Shown here: positions 37,520-45,648 of the stretch, piece after piece | Numbering within the stretch: position 1 is the stretch's first letter | Layout: each line of letters starts with the position of its first letter | From: Leptospira chreensis | GTDB taxonomy: Bacteria > Spirochaetota > Leptospiria > Leptospirales > Leptospiraceae | Length of the DNA: 64,000 bases | Reading direction: 5' to 3' | Assembly (NCBI RefSeq): GCF_016919165.1 | Contig: NZ_JAFFPS010000064.1 | Coordinates: forward strand, 62,001 to 126,000 | Notes under the pieces: generated by a model | What the model saw: only the letters and a program-made list of their open reading frames with translations | Databases searched by the model: none | Told to the model about the DNA's origin: nothing | Position numbers and translations under genes: made by a program

Positions 37520-39268
37520 ATGGCAGACACTCTCATCAAACAGGCGAGAATTTTTGACGGTAGCACAAATCCATCTTTTGTAGGTGATGTAAGGATTAAA
37601 GATGGAGTCATCCAATCCATATCCAAAACGGAATTAAACCCCAACTCGGGAGAAACCGTGGTCGATGCCAAAGGGCTTTGGCTCACACCTGGGTTTATAG
37701 ACTTTCATACTCACTACGATGCAGAGATAGAAATGGCACCGGATCTTTCCGAATCGGTGCGTCATGGTGTTACCACCATATCTCTTGGCAGTTGTTCTTT
37801 GAGTTTGGCTGTGGGTGATCCCACTGATTTGGCAGATATGTTTAGTCGGGTCGAAGCCATCCCAAGAAAGAATGTTTTATCCATCCTCGAAAGTAAAAAA
37901 AATTGGAACTCCGCTTCTGAATATAAAAAACATTTAAACAGTTTAGCACTCGGTCCCAATGTAACTTCGTTTGCAGGCCACTCAGCCATTCGTGCACATG
38001 TGATGGGCCTCGAACGTTCTCTCACCAAAGGGGAAAACCCCACAAAACAAGAGTTAGAGACAATGAACCAACATCTGGAAGAAGCACTGGATGCAGGTTT
38101 TATGGGTCTTTCCATCAACACTCTTGTTTGGGATAAAATGGATGGATCTAGATTTAGATCTCGCCCACTCCCTTCTACCTATGCCAATTGGAGCGAATAC
38201 CAATACCTAAACAAAACATTGAGAAAACGCGGAAAGATCTTTCAAGGTGTTCCAAATGTTTCTACCAAAATCAATGTTCTTATGTTTTTGAAAGAAGGTT
38301 TTGGACTCTTTCGTAAACCATTAAAAACTACAGTCATCTCACTTATGGATGTGAAGTTTGATCCGGGTTTGTATAAATTATTGAACCTCATTGGAAGAAT
38401 CACCAATACCATATTTAGGTCTGACTTTAAATTCCAAGCACTCCCTGAACCATTTGATTTATACGCGGATGGAATGGATGTTGTTGTCTTCGAAGAGTTT
38501 GCAGCTGGTGCCAAAGCAAATCATATCGAAGATGAATTGGAAAGAAAACAATTAATGAAAGATCCAACTTATAGGTCTTGGTTCAAACGCCAATGGACCA
38601 ATTGGTTTTTACCTCGTGTTTTCCATAGAAACTTCAAAGAAACAAAAATTGTCGATGCTCCTGACAAATCACTGATCGGGAAATCCATTGATGAAGTGGC
38701 GAAAGAAAAGGGAGTTCATTCGGTGACTGCCTTTTTAGATCTGGTGGCCGAACATGGTAACAAAGTTCGTTGGTATACCGTGATGGCAAATCACAGAAAA
38801 GAACCTCTCCAAAAAATTGTATCCTATCCCGACATCCTCATCGGATTTTCAGATGCGGGCGCCCACTTACGAGGTATGGCTCATTATAACTTTCCTTTGC
38901 GTATGTTGAAATTGGTTCGGGATGCAGAACTGGAACAAAAACCATTTATGACAATGGAAAAAGCAGTGCATCGCCTAACAGGAGAAATCGGAGATTGGTT
39001 TGGAATCGATGCTGGATATATCAAAGAAGGAAAAAGAGCCGATTTAGTTTTGATTGATCCAACCAAACTCGACGACTCACTTGCCAAAGACGTAGAAGCA
39101 GCTATGCCATTTATGGAAGACTTCAAACGTTGGGTTCGTCGTAACGATGAAACTGTCAAAAAAGTCTATATCAATGGAAAACTTGCTGTCGATCAGGGAA
39201 AACCAGTCACCGCCCTTGGAAAAGAAAAAGGGTATGGTAGCTTTCTCGAGTCCACGATCGGCACATAA
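37520..39268 (+). CDS. N-acyl-D-amino acid deacylase-like amidohydrolase
   Basis: Amidohydrolase-superfamily enzyme of the D-aminoacylase/dihydroorotase type, 582 residues. The start is the ATG at 37520 with GGAGG 4 nt upstream; the frame is open 72 bp further but unsupported. The metal-binding HxH equivalent is DFHTHYDAEIE at about 63-73, and the C-terminal metal-binding loop is GFSDAGAHLRGM. Such enzymes remove acyl groups from D-amino acids or cleave cyclic amides. The true substrate is not known. It follows the leuA-like gene on the same strand after about 100 bp. A perfect hairpin follows its stop. Confidence 0.85.
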   Translation: MADTLIKQARIFDGSTNPSFVGDVRIKDGVIQSISKTELNPNSGETVVDAKGLWLTPGFIDFHTHYDAEIEMAPDLSESVRHGVTTISLGSCSLSLAVGDPTDLADMFSRVEAIPRKNVLSILESKKNWNSASEYKKHLNSLALGPNVTSFAGHSAIRAHVMGLERSLTKGENPTKQELETMNQHLEEALDAGFMGLSINTLVWDKMDGSRFRSRPLPSTYANWSEYQYLNKTLRKRGKIFQGVPNVSTKINVLMFLKEGFGLFRKPLKTTVISLMDVKFDPGLYKLLNLIGRITNTIFRSDFKFQALPEPFDLYADGMDVVVFEEFAAGAKANHIEDELERKQLMKDPTYRSWFKRQWTNWFLPRVFHRNFKETKIVDAPDKSLIGKSIDEVAKEKGVHSVTAFLDLVAEHGNKVRWYTVMANHRKEPLQKIVSYPDILIGFSDAGAHLRGMAHYNFPLRMLKLVRDAELEQKPFMTMEKAVHRLTGEIGDWFGIDAGYIKEGKRADLVLIDPTKLDDSLAKDVEAAMPFMEDFKRWVRRNDETVKKVYINGKLAVDQGKPVTALGKEKGYGSFLESTIGT

Positions 39269-39280
39269 AAAAGATTTGCG

Positions 39281-39315
39281 GTTGGATACTGAACTGATTA
39301 ATTTCAGTATCCAAC
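39281..39315 (+). promoter_or_regulatory. Perfect 13-bp hairpin abutting the start codon of the DUF4349 lipoprotein
   Basis: GTTGGATACTGAA (39281-39293) is perfectly complementary to TTCAGTATCCAAC (39303-39315) with a 9-nt loop. The 3' arm ends exactly one base before the ATG at 39316, so no ribosome site lies between them. No T-tract follows it. It may be an RNA element controlling translation or a repressor operator. Confidence 0.75.
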
Positions 39316-40113
39316 ATGAAAATTACAAAGAACCAACTCTCCTTCCTATTATTCCTTAGCCTTTGTTTTTCTTTTGTCCACTGTTCCTCCGCAAAAGGAA
39401 TGGAACGGGAACGGCCTATGAGCCGTTCTTACGGGGAAGCAGAGGAATATGCACCATCGGTTGCGGCACCTTCCCCAAAAACAGATACTACATCCAATGA
39501 ACTGAAAGTCCAAAAAAGAATGATGGTGTATTCGGTGAATGTCAATTTACAGTCCAAGGAAATTGAATCCAAAGTCACAGAAATCATCAAACTGGCGGAG
39601 TCTTATGGTGGTTATGCGCTCCAATACAGTTCCAATGGCATCATACAGCTGAAGATTCCCGCAGAAAAGTTAAAACAGTTTTTATTTACCCTACGTGGCC
39701 AATCGCAAAACTACTCAGAAGACGTTTCAGCAAAAGATGTCACGGAAGATTATACCGATACGGAAATCCGTATGGAAAACTCTCTCAAGATGCGAGTTCG
39801 ACTTTTAGAAATTTTAAAATCAACAAAGACTGTGGAAGAAACTTTGAAAGTAGAAGCAGAACTAAACAAAGTTTCCGAATCGATTGAAAGATGGGAAGGA
39901 AAACTAAAATACCTTGCGAGCGCGGTTCAATTATCTTCCGTTCAAGTGCAAGTCCGTCAGAAATGGGAGCCAGTCGTTCAAAAAGAATACAAACCGGGGC
40001 CTTTGGGATATCCTTTCTACTATTTGTATTTAGGAATGGGAAAAGTAAAAGACGGACTGGTTTGGTTATTCATCCAAGAAATTCCAAAGGAAAAAACAGA
40101 AATTCCAGATTAA
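39316..40113 (+). CDS. DUF4349 lipoprotein
   Basis: A 265-residue lipoprotein. Residues 1-23 are a lipoprotein signal ending in the lipobox region SFVHC with the acylated cysteine, so the ATG at 39316 is fixed even though no ribosome site is seen. The body resembles DUF4349: VQKRMMVYSVNVNLQSKEIE, a helical central part (about 150-210) with the repeated heptads of a coiled coil, and YTDTEIRMENS. The C-terminus has a hydrophobic segment (about 226-250). DUF4349 proteins are envelope-associated with unknown function. The upstream hairpin may regulate it. Confidence 0.8.
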   Translation: MKITKNQLSFLLFLSLCFSFVHCSSAKGMERERPMSRSYGEAEEYAPSVAAPSPKTDTTSNELKVQKRMMVYSVNVNLQSKEIESKVTEIIKLAESYGGYALQYSSNGIIQLKIPAEKLKQFLFTLRGQSQNYSEDVSAKDVTEDYTDTEIRMENSLKMRVRLLEILKSTKTVEETLKVEAELNKVSESIERWEGKLKYLASAVQLSSVQVQVRQKWEPVVQKEYKPGPLGYPFYYLYLGMGKVKDGLVWLFIQEIPKEKTEIPD

Positions 40114-40159
40114 TCAAATCACAAGCCGAACCGATTCCAAACAGGGCGTTTCAGAAAAA

Positions 40160-40726
40160 TTAACTTTTGATGATACGCTCTGCCGACACAATCATTTGTG
40201 ATTTCATACGTTCAATGACCTTACGATCTTTGGTTAAGGCATACAACCTAAGCCCACCAAGATAACTCATATACAACTCGTAACTCAATGATTTTACAAG
40301 GTCGGATCGCAAGTTCGGTGCAAAGTTTAAAATACAAGTCTCTACGGTTTCTAGTACATGATGCACTGCTTTATTTCTATAGGTATCAAATTGGCTGAGG
40401 TGGGAAATTTCACCAGAGAAAAGAGCAATGGGGCAATCCTTTCTAGAAGTATTCCTTTGGTTTCTAACAATAAAATTGACCCATTTTTCAATGAAGTCTG
40501 CCATATCACTGGCTTTGGCCAATACCTTTAACATAACAACGCGTTGTTGTTCAGAAAGATAATTTAAGTATTCAAACCCGATATCGTCCTTGGAAGGGAA
40601 ATGATCATATAAAGTTTTTTTATAAGCACCGGCCTTCTCTAAGATCTCCGCAATTCCTGTGGCTTGAAAACCTTTTTCACGAAACAAGGCAAAGGAACTT
40701 TCTAAAATTTTTTGTTTTGGTTTCAA
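40160..40726 (-). CDS. TetR-family transcription regulator
   Basis: A 188-residue repressor. The N-terminal DNA-binding domain (about 5-52) has FREKGFQATGIAEILEKAGAYKKTLYDHFPSKDD. The C-terminal ligand domain has no family-specific signature. The start is a TTG at 40726, with AGGAG in the upstream sequence. It is transcribed with the same orientation as the PhoD-like gene upstream, with a 33-bp gap. TetR repressors often act on neighbours; here PhoD is the natural candidate. No clear palindromic operator was seen near its own start. Confidence 0.85.
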   Translation of the reverse strand: MKPKQKILESSFALFREKGFQATGIAEILEKAGAYKKTLYDHFPSKDDIGFEYLNYLSEQQRVVMLKVLAKASDMADFIEKWVNFIVRNQRNTSRKDCPIALFSGEISHLSQFDTYRNKAVHHVLETVETCILNFAPNLRSDLVKSLSYELYMSYLGGLRLYALTKDRKVIERMKSQMIVSAERIIKS

Positions 40727-40759
40727 AATGAATCGGCTCCTATTGTTTCTAAAATACTT

Positions 40760-41821
40760 TTATTCTTTAGAATCATTCTTCGTATATTCAAGGACTACAT
40801 TCCCAGTTTTGTCTTTGACGGAGGATCGCCAAACCAATTTTCCTTCTTTCCATTGAATCTGCAGTGTTCCATAGTTTTCCTCCCGGAAGGCAGAACCTAA
40901 CTTGTATTCAGAATCATATTCCAATTGTAAAAAAGACAATGGTACATTGAGGGAACTCGAAGTGATTTCCACTAACTTACGAGTGTCAGACAAAGGATAT
41001 TCGTATATTTCTGCAATGTGCCTGTCTCCGGAAAGGATGACTAAGTCGGATGTTTTGGCAGAACCCAAAAGTTGGAATAACTTCTCTCTATCTTTGGGAA
41101 AGTTCCCCCATTTCTCAAACGGTTGTTCGGTGGGAATGACTTGGACACTAGAAACAAAAACAAGTAAATCCGAAGGTTGATCCAACTCCGCTGCAAGCCA
41201 CTTCCACTGCTCTTCTCCGAGAACTGTGGCATCTTCTGCATCATTTGCAGTGTATTGGCTTTTGCCGGTAAAGTAAGAGAAAAAAGATCGTTTCAAAGGA
41301 GAACGAAAAAACCGGGTGTCAGGAATCACAAAATGAATTTTTTTCTTTTTGAATTCAATCCAGTAAGAAAGAAAAATTCCCTTTCCATCCTTAGTTCCTA
41401 ATTTTTGTCCTTTGGGCATCAGAGGACCGACTTGGGAGATAAAAACTTCTCGGCTCTTTTCTTTATCTAAAAATTCACCACCACTATCGTTGACCCCATA
41501 ATCATGATCATCCCAAGTCGCAAGGATTTTGGCTTTCGAGCGAATGGCCTTCCATTCAGGCCGAGCAAACTGTTTTTTATAGGCAGGAATCTTTTCTGTG
41601 GCAACCAAACTGTCTGCATAAATATTATCACCTAACAGAAGCACTAAGTTGAAAGATTCTTTTTTCCACTGGGTAAGAATGGGACTTTCTTTGTCCTGAT
41701 GCAAACAAGACCCAAAGCCAATCTCGAAAGTTTCTTTCTCCTTTGCTTCCATGGGGAATTGGAATAGAATCAAAAAAATAATGGATAGAGAAAAAGAAAC
41801 GAAGGAAGATTGTTGTTTCAT
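40760..41821 (-). CDS. PhoD-like alkaline phosphatase / metallophosphoesterase
   Basis: Exported phosphodiesterase/phosphomonoesterase of the PhoD family, 353 residues with a signal peptide at about 1-25. The motif GFGSCLHQDKESPIL opens the domain. LGDNIYADSL and WDDHDYGVNDSGGEF carry metal ligands, and SGDRHIAEIYE completes the site. PhoD enzymes use Ca/Fe centres and act at the periplasm or cell surface. The gene is short of the N-terminal Fn3-like domain seen in long PhoD. It precedes a TetR gene on the same strand. Confidence 0.83.
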   Translation of the reverse strand: MKQQSSFVSFSLSIIFLILFQFPMEAKEKETFEIGFGSCLHQDKESPILTQWKKESFNLVLLLGDNIYADSLVATEKIPAYKKQFARPEWKAIRSKAKILATWDDHDYGVNDSGGEFLDKEKSREVFISQVGPLMPKGQKLGTKDGKGIFLSYWIEFKKKKIHFVIPDTRFFRSPLKRSFFSYFTGKSQYTANDAEDATVLGEEQWKWLAAELDQPSDLLVFVSSVQVIPTEQPFEKWGNFPKDREKLFQLLGSAKTSDLVILSGDRHIAEIYEYPLSDTRKLVEITSSSLNVPLSFLQLEYDSEYKLGSAFREENYGTLQIQWKEGKLVWRSSVKDKTGNVVLEYTKNDSKE

Positions 41822-41894
41822 AAAGGATTCACTAGTATTCGGAAAATGTTTCTAAATTTTCCCGAATTTTCCCTTTTCGTCAATCGGATTTCGA

Positions 41895-42416
41895 CTAGCG
41901 GCCATTCATAAATAGACCAGGCGACATTGGGTAAGGATATCCCACGGTATTTCGGATCACTCGGTTTCCATACATTCCCCGATACACATATAAGTGAGGA
42001 AACCGAGAATAATCCCTTCTTTGGTAAGATCCGGTATAAAGGATTATATTTTGGTAATACTCGTTATTTACATGTAGTGCATAAGTATAACCAGCAATGG
42101 GCCAATCCGCTGGGAAAAAATCCCCTGCTACCTGAACTTCCGTTTCTTGATACATATCCCGACCAGACCTTCGATCTCCAATTGCACAAGGTTCCATCCG
42201 ACTGGGAACTGAGCCCGCCATCAAAACCAAACATTCCGAATTGTATCCATGTTTTTCCGCATAGGCCAATTGTTGGTGCATTCGAAGGTGAGAGGTTTGA
42301 TACCATCCCCTCATTGCGGTTTTTTTATCCAAAGTTGTACATTCTAACAAGGATCCAAACATTAGAATGAAAAATAAAACCCGCCATACATTGAATTTGC
42401 GAAGATAAAGGTTCAT
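41895..42416 (-). CDS. Small lipoprotein, copy 1 of a tandem pair
   Basis: A 173-residue predicted lipoprotein with signal peptide 1-26 and lipobox SLLEC, then TTLDKK. I recognise no wider family. It shares with its neighbour the pattern of a SSEC/NSEC motif (GYNSECLVLMAGSVPSRMEPC here) and a tyrosine-rich C-terminal half (HLYVYRGMYGN). Its start overlaps the previous gene by 4 bp (ATGA), so the two are co-translated. They look like duplicated paralogues, one with an extended tail. Confidence 0.65.
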   Translation of the reverse strand: MNLYLRKFNVWRVLFFILMFGSLLECTTLDKKTAMRGWYQTSHLRMHQQLAYAEKHGYNSECLVLMAGSVPSRMEPCAIGDRRSGRDMYQETEVQVAGDFFPADWPIAGYTYALHVNNEYYQNIILYTGSYQRRDYSRFPHLYVYRGMYGNRVIRNTVGYPYPMSPGLFMNGR

Positions 42417-42868
42417 AACCCACCTCCCCGCGAATACTGAACCGACTGGACTTTTCCAGGCAAACTCTGTTGCATCGATTGGCGGAGAATATTTTCTTTT
42501 AACGAACGATTATGAAAAGGCCCTCGCCCTAAGGTCACATCCTTGTATATTTCCGAATTGGCATGCCCTTCCAGAACATAACCCGGAATGATGGAGAGAA
42601 AAGGTCGAACCGTTTCCTTTCGCCCCTCACCAAAACTTGACGGTGAGTTTAGAGACCGACTTCCCACATAACAATAACTCAGTCGAGGAAAGGGATACTG
42701 TCCATCGGGAGGAAGCAAACATTCTGAAGAATGTCCCGTTTCCGTAATCACCGAATTTTGATAGTGCCACCTTTCGTTTGCACGAGAATTCTTTGTTCCA
42801 AAAAAAGACCTTCTGTCAAGACTTGTGCACTGAATAAAAACAAGCAAAATGCCTACTAGAAGTTTCAT
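42413..42868 (-). CDS. Small lipoprotein, copy 2 of a tandem pair
   Basis: A 151-residue lipoprotein with lipobox VFIQC at about 10-14, then TSLDRRSFFG, paralleling the TTLDKK of the next gene. HSSECLLPPDGQYPFPRLSYC parallels the SEC motif of the partner. The rest is rich in serine, proline and glycine. It has no family I can name. A 20-bp perfect palindrome lies 40 bp upstream and may regulate this pair. Confidence 0.65.
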   Translation of the reverse strand: MKLLVGILLVFIQCTSLDRRSFFGTKNSRANERWHYQNSVITETGHSSECLLPPDGQYPFPRLSYCYVGSRSLNSPSSFGEGRKETVRPFLSIIPGYVLEGHANSEIYKDVTLGRGPFHNRSLKENILRQSMQQSLPGKVQSVQYSRGGGL

Positions 42869-42908
42869 ACTGACATTCTACTGAAAACTAACAGAAATGC
42901 GATGGGAG

Positions 42909-42928
42909 GTATCCGCAATTGCGGATAC
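42909..42928. promoter_or_regulatory. 20-bp perfect palindrome upstream of the lipoprotein pair
   Basis: GTATCCGCAA at 42909-42918 and TTGCGGATAC at 42919-42928 are exact reverse complements with no loop. With no loop it suits a dimeric protein-binding operator better than an RNA hairpin. It is 41 bp upstream of the start of the lipoprotein pair in the minus direction and 66 bp below the 3' end of the previous gene. A TetR-type regulator is encoded 2 kb away, but no link is shown. Confidence 0.6.
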
Positions 42929-42994
42929 TACCTAAATCGAATCAACGAAACTCGAAAAAACGAAAGGATGGGTATCCTAAAAACCAAATCTATA

Positions 42995-43525
42995 TCATAA
43001 TCTGCGAAGATTGATTCGGTAAGGAGTGACTGCAGAGGATACGGGCCTTCCCTGGCATTGGTAGGCGGAGGGATCGACAAGCCCTGTCGATTGCAACGCA
43101 TACAACTTTCCGGTTTCCAATACGATTTGTTTGGCACCAGCCGATGTGGAAGAAAACAGTTCGGTATTTCCATCCTTCAAAGACACAAGAAAATCAAACC
43201 GACTCGAATTACAATTGTTCGACGTGAGTGTCTGTCGGCCGGAAACCGCAGTCACTTCATAGTTTCCACTCACCGTTACCGATAATGACCCAGGAACCGC
43301 CAAAACACTACAAATGGAAATCGATCCGTCCAAAACGAATGGAACACTGGCATTTTCGTTTGTCAGATACTGACAAGGCGGGGTGGCAAGAACCGAAAGT
43401 ACAAGGGCATCCGCCATGGGATCCCCTGTGAGCCTTGTGCCGGGTATCAACCCCTCTTCTTTCTCATGCGAACAACTCCAAATAAAGAGAGCAAGGAGTG
43501 GCAACCAAACCAAATATTTTAACAT
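42995..43525 (-). CDS. Lipoprotein of unknown function
   Basis: A 176-residue lipoprotein with a clear signal (residues 1-18, lipobox LFIWSC). The mature part contains several cysteines (PPCQYL, SICSVL, NNCNSS, YQCQG) and a beta-rich sequence. It probably lies in the outer membrane or periplasm. No family is recognised. The ATG at 43525 is fixed by the signal. The ribosome site AGTAGG lies inside the 3' arm of a perfect 12-bp hairpin. Confidence 0.65.
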   Translation of the reverse strand: MLKYLVWLPLLALFIWSCSHEKEEGLIPGTRLTGDPMADALVLSVLATPPCQYLTNENASVPFVLDGSISICSVLAVPGSLSVTVSGNYEVTAVSGRQTLTSNNCNSSRFDFLVSLKDGNTELFSSTSAGAKQIVLETGKLYALQSTGLVDPSAYQCQGRPVSSAVTPYRINLRRL

Positions 43526-43527
43526 AC

Positions 43528-43559
43528 AAAACCTACTTATTGTTTTCTAAGTAGGTTTT
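43528..43559 (-). promoter_or_regulatory. Perfect 12-bp hairpin covering the ribosome site of a lipoprotein gene
   Basis: AAAACCTACTTA (43528-43539) and TAAGTAGGTTTT (43548-43559) are perfectly complementary around an 8-nt loop. On the minus strand the 3' arm contains AGTAGG, the ribosome site, and ends 2 nt before the ATG at 43525. Pairing would hide the ribosome site. Confidence 0.7.
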
Positions 43560-43570
43560 GAATTCTATTA

Positions 43571-43737
43571 GTTGGTTCCCCATTTTCTAAAAAAGTCGGG
43601 GCGCCTCGCGATCCTTTGTTAGATAAAAATCAGATCCCAATCCGCGACCGCGCTTTACGCTGCAATCTTTCCAATCCCTATACCATCAGAGATTTTTTCC
43701 TGATTGGGAAAGGATTTCCGCTACAATCACTGGCGCT
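43571..43737. repeat. Possible decayed GC-rich repeat element
   Basis: A stretch with several small GC-rich inverted repeats, including ATCCCAATC (43634-43642) with GATTGGG (43702-43708). It shares GTTCCCCATT with the element at 53223-53340, followed by a GTCGGGGC-like segment and an ending in GGCGCT. It looks like an eroded relative of that element. The similarity is short and judged by eye. Confidence 0.3.
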
Positions 43738-43751
43738 TCGTTTTCTTAGAT

Positions 43752-44633
43752 TCAAAATCCACATCGGGAATCCATCACACAAGCAGACTGACTCGTATAA
43801 CAGACCGAAGAATTGGAGCAAACATGGGGTGCGGGACCACGGCAGGTGGATGTCTGCGAAATCGATTTACAAGTTCGATTGTTTTTTTCCTCTTCAGAAA
43901 CAACGATGAGCTGAAACGAGGAGGTGATTTTTTTCTCAGGATCTGTTTTTAATCGGACAAATACTGTGTAAGATTGGAATTCATTACCCGTTGTTTCCGT
44001 CGGTGTTCCCTTGATTTCTCCCGTGTCCGGATTTAAGTGGATTCCTGCCGGCAATGGGGATAAGGAAACAAATTCGACTTCACCTAAGCTTCGTAAGATT
44101 TCCAAAGAGTTCCCTAAAAAAATTGGAGAGATCGGAACCAATGAAAGACCTAATTCTAATTGCATAGACCGAACCAAATATCGAAAGGAGCCGAGACAAG
44201 GAATGGAAAGGGACTGATTGTTTTCCTTTTTATCGGAAGGTAATAAAACCAAGGAAATATCAGGACAACGAAATAAAGAAACTGTAATTTTCGTGTCTGT
44301 CATTTCCGTAAATTCTAAAAACTTTCCAGACCCTTCGCCAAACAATCGTTCTCTCGTCAATACACTTAAATTCTCGCCTTCTATCGAAAAGTTAGAATTT
44401 TCAAACACCACAGTGGGAGAAACCGAACGGATGGTATAGGACTCTTCCGAAACAGAAGTCGCCGGATCGGAAATTCCTTTATCTTCCGGGAAGTGAGAAA
44501 CTAACCCAAGCAGGTTTACGGCCCAGGAACCAGAATCCTTTGATTCTTTAGCAGAACAGCTCCAAGTAAAAAGAAAAAATACAGCCAAAGAACATAACTT
44601 TAGTGTAAAAAGGAGAATGAATTTTTTTGTCAT
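43752..44633 (-). CDS. Lipoprotein with putative Ig-like domain
   Basis: A 293-residue predicted lipoprotein from the ATG at 44633, with AGAGGTGG upstream. A GTG at 44642 would place that site inside the gene. Signal residues end at FTWSC. A He_PIG/putative-Ig segment with PLPAGIHLNPDTGEIKGTPTE at about 211-231 precedes a Cys-rich tail with eight cysteines. Such domains are common in Leptospira surface proteins and mediate adhesion or structure. No homologue is named. Confidence 0.7.
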   Translation of the reverse strand: MTKKFILLFTLKLCSLAVFFLFTWSCSAKESKDSGSWAVNLLGLVSHFPEDKGISDPATSVSEESYTIRSVSPTVVFENSNFSIEGENLSVLTRERLFGEGSGKFLEFTEMTDTKITVSLFRCPDISLVLLPSDKKENNQSLSIPCLGSFRYLVRSMQLELGLSLVPISPIFLGNSLEILRSLGEVEFVSLSPLPAGIHLNPDTGEIKGTPTETTGNEFQSYTVFVRLKTDPEKKITSSFQLIVVSEEEKNNRTCKSISQTSTCRGPAPHVCSNSSVCYTSQSACVMDSRCGF

Positions 44634-44802
44634 CGTGACCACCTCTACCGGAGAGATGGGTAAGAAAAAAGAAGGTTGGGCATAAAAAATTATGCAGAAA
44701 GAATGATCTTCCGAACCAATGAATCCAAAAACGATTGAAAAACTAATTTCTAAAAATCTTTTGTGAACAATAGTAGTCTGAGAAAAATATAGTCAATGTA
44801 TT

Positions 44803-45348
44803 TTAGGATTTTGTTTCTGATGGCACTCTAGAATTCCGCTGGATGGCAGAACCAAATTGATGAATTCCGAAATCTTGAATCGATGAATTTAACAATTCCG
44901 CTCGAAGTCGATTTAGATCTGTCGTGATCCTTAATTCAATATTTTCTTCGAGTAACCTTTCCACCCCATTTTTTATAGCTTCCATTCCAACTGGTTCTAC
45001 TTCCACAGGTGAGATATAATACCCCGCGATTTCGTCAAACAACGAGAAGGTTTGTGTTGGTAATTCGTAGCGAAATAAAGTGGCATTTAAAATCCGTTGC
45101 AACCAGTTTGCCTCTACTGTGACGACAATATCCGCACTAGTTGTACCAAAAAACTTACGATCATCAGTTTCTGTGATATGGTTCGATTTCGTATAAACAA
45201 TCCGCGGGCATAACCGAGGAAAGTAAAAGGAAAATTGATGGGTTTCGTCAATGGCCCAAACGACGGGAGGCATATCCTTTCTTGTGTCTTTTACCCTCGG
45301 CTTGAATGTTGTGATACTTCCTTCTTCACTAAAATGATATAATTTCAT
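44803..45348 (-). CDS. DUF6886-like protein
   Basis: A 181-residue soluble protein opening MKLYHFSEEGSITTFKPR, then VVWAIDETHQFSFYFPRLCPRIVY, KFFGTTSADIVVTVE and DEIAGYYIS. This ordered set matches, from memory, a family named DUF6886, found in Firmicutes and elsewhere, with no known activity. The fold may be related to ADP-ribosyl or RNA 2'-phosphotransferase-like proteins, but I see no catalytic triad. It is flanked by 160-bp and 300-bp gaps, so it is likely an independent unit. Confidence 0.7.
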   Translation of the reverse strand: MKLYHFSEEGSITTFKPRVKDTRKDMPPVVWAIDETHQFSFYFPRLCPRIVYTKSNHITETDDRKFFGTTSADIVVTVEANWLQRILNATLFRYELPTQTFSLFDEIAGYYISPVEVEPVGMEAIKNGVERLLEENIELRITTDLNRLRAELLNSSIQDFGIHQFGSAIQRNSRVPSETKS

Positions 45349-45648
45349 TGGTTTCCCTTATTTTTGACTGTTCCATAGCTTCACCTTTCTGAAAAATCAT
45401 GAACCCTTAAGTCTTTCTTTGGAACATCCATTCCGTCTGCCAGTTTAGATTTGGGAGTAACGGTGAGTGTAGGACATTTATGGGGGATTGGGAAGGGGTG
45501 AATGAGTTACTCTCGTAAGCGGGTTTCGTTCGAAAGGGAATGAAAGAAGTAAGTGAGTTACCTTTTTCAATAACTAGAATTCTGCACCGGATTACCCTTC
45601 ACCCTACTGTGATAAATGCAGCGGTTTACAAAAGGAAAGTCATTCATT
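45349..45648. other. 300-bp gap upstream of the DUF6886-like gene
   Basis: The gap holds no convincing ORF. The octamer TGAGTTAC occurs at 45503-45510 and 45554-45561, and its near complement GAGTAAC occurs about 50 bp before the first. These could be regulator sites, but their spacing does not fit LytTR sites. Nothing else was recognised. Confidence 0.5.

Noticed and set aside
45503..45561. LytTR binding sites (two TGAGTTAC copies)
   Set aside because: Spacing of 51 bp and mismatches to the LytTR consensus make this unsupported.
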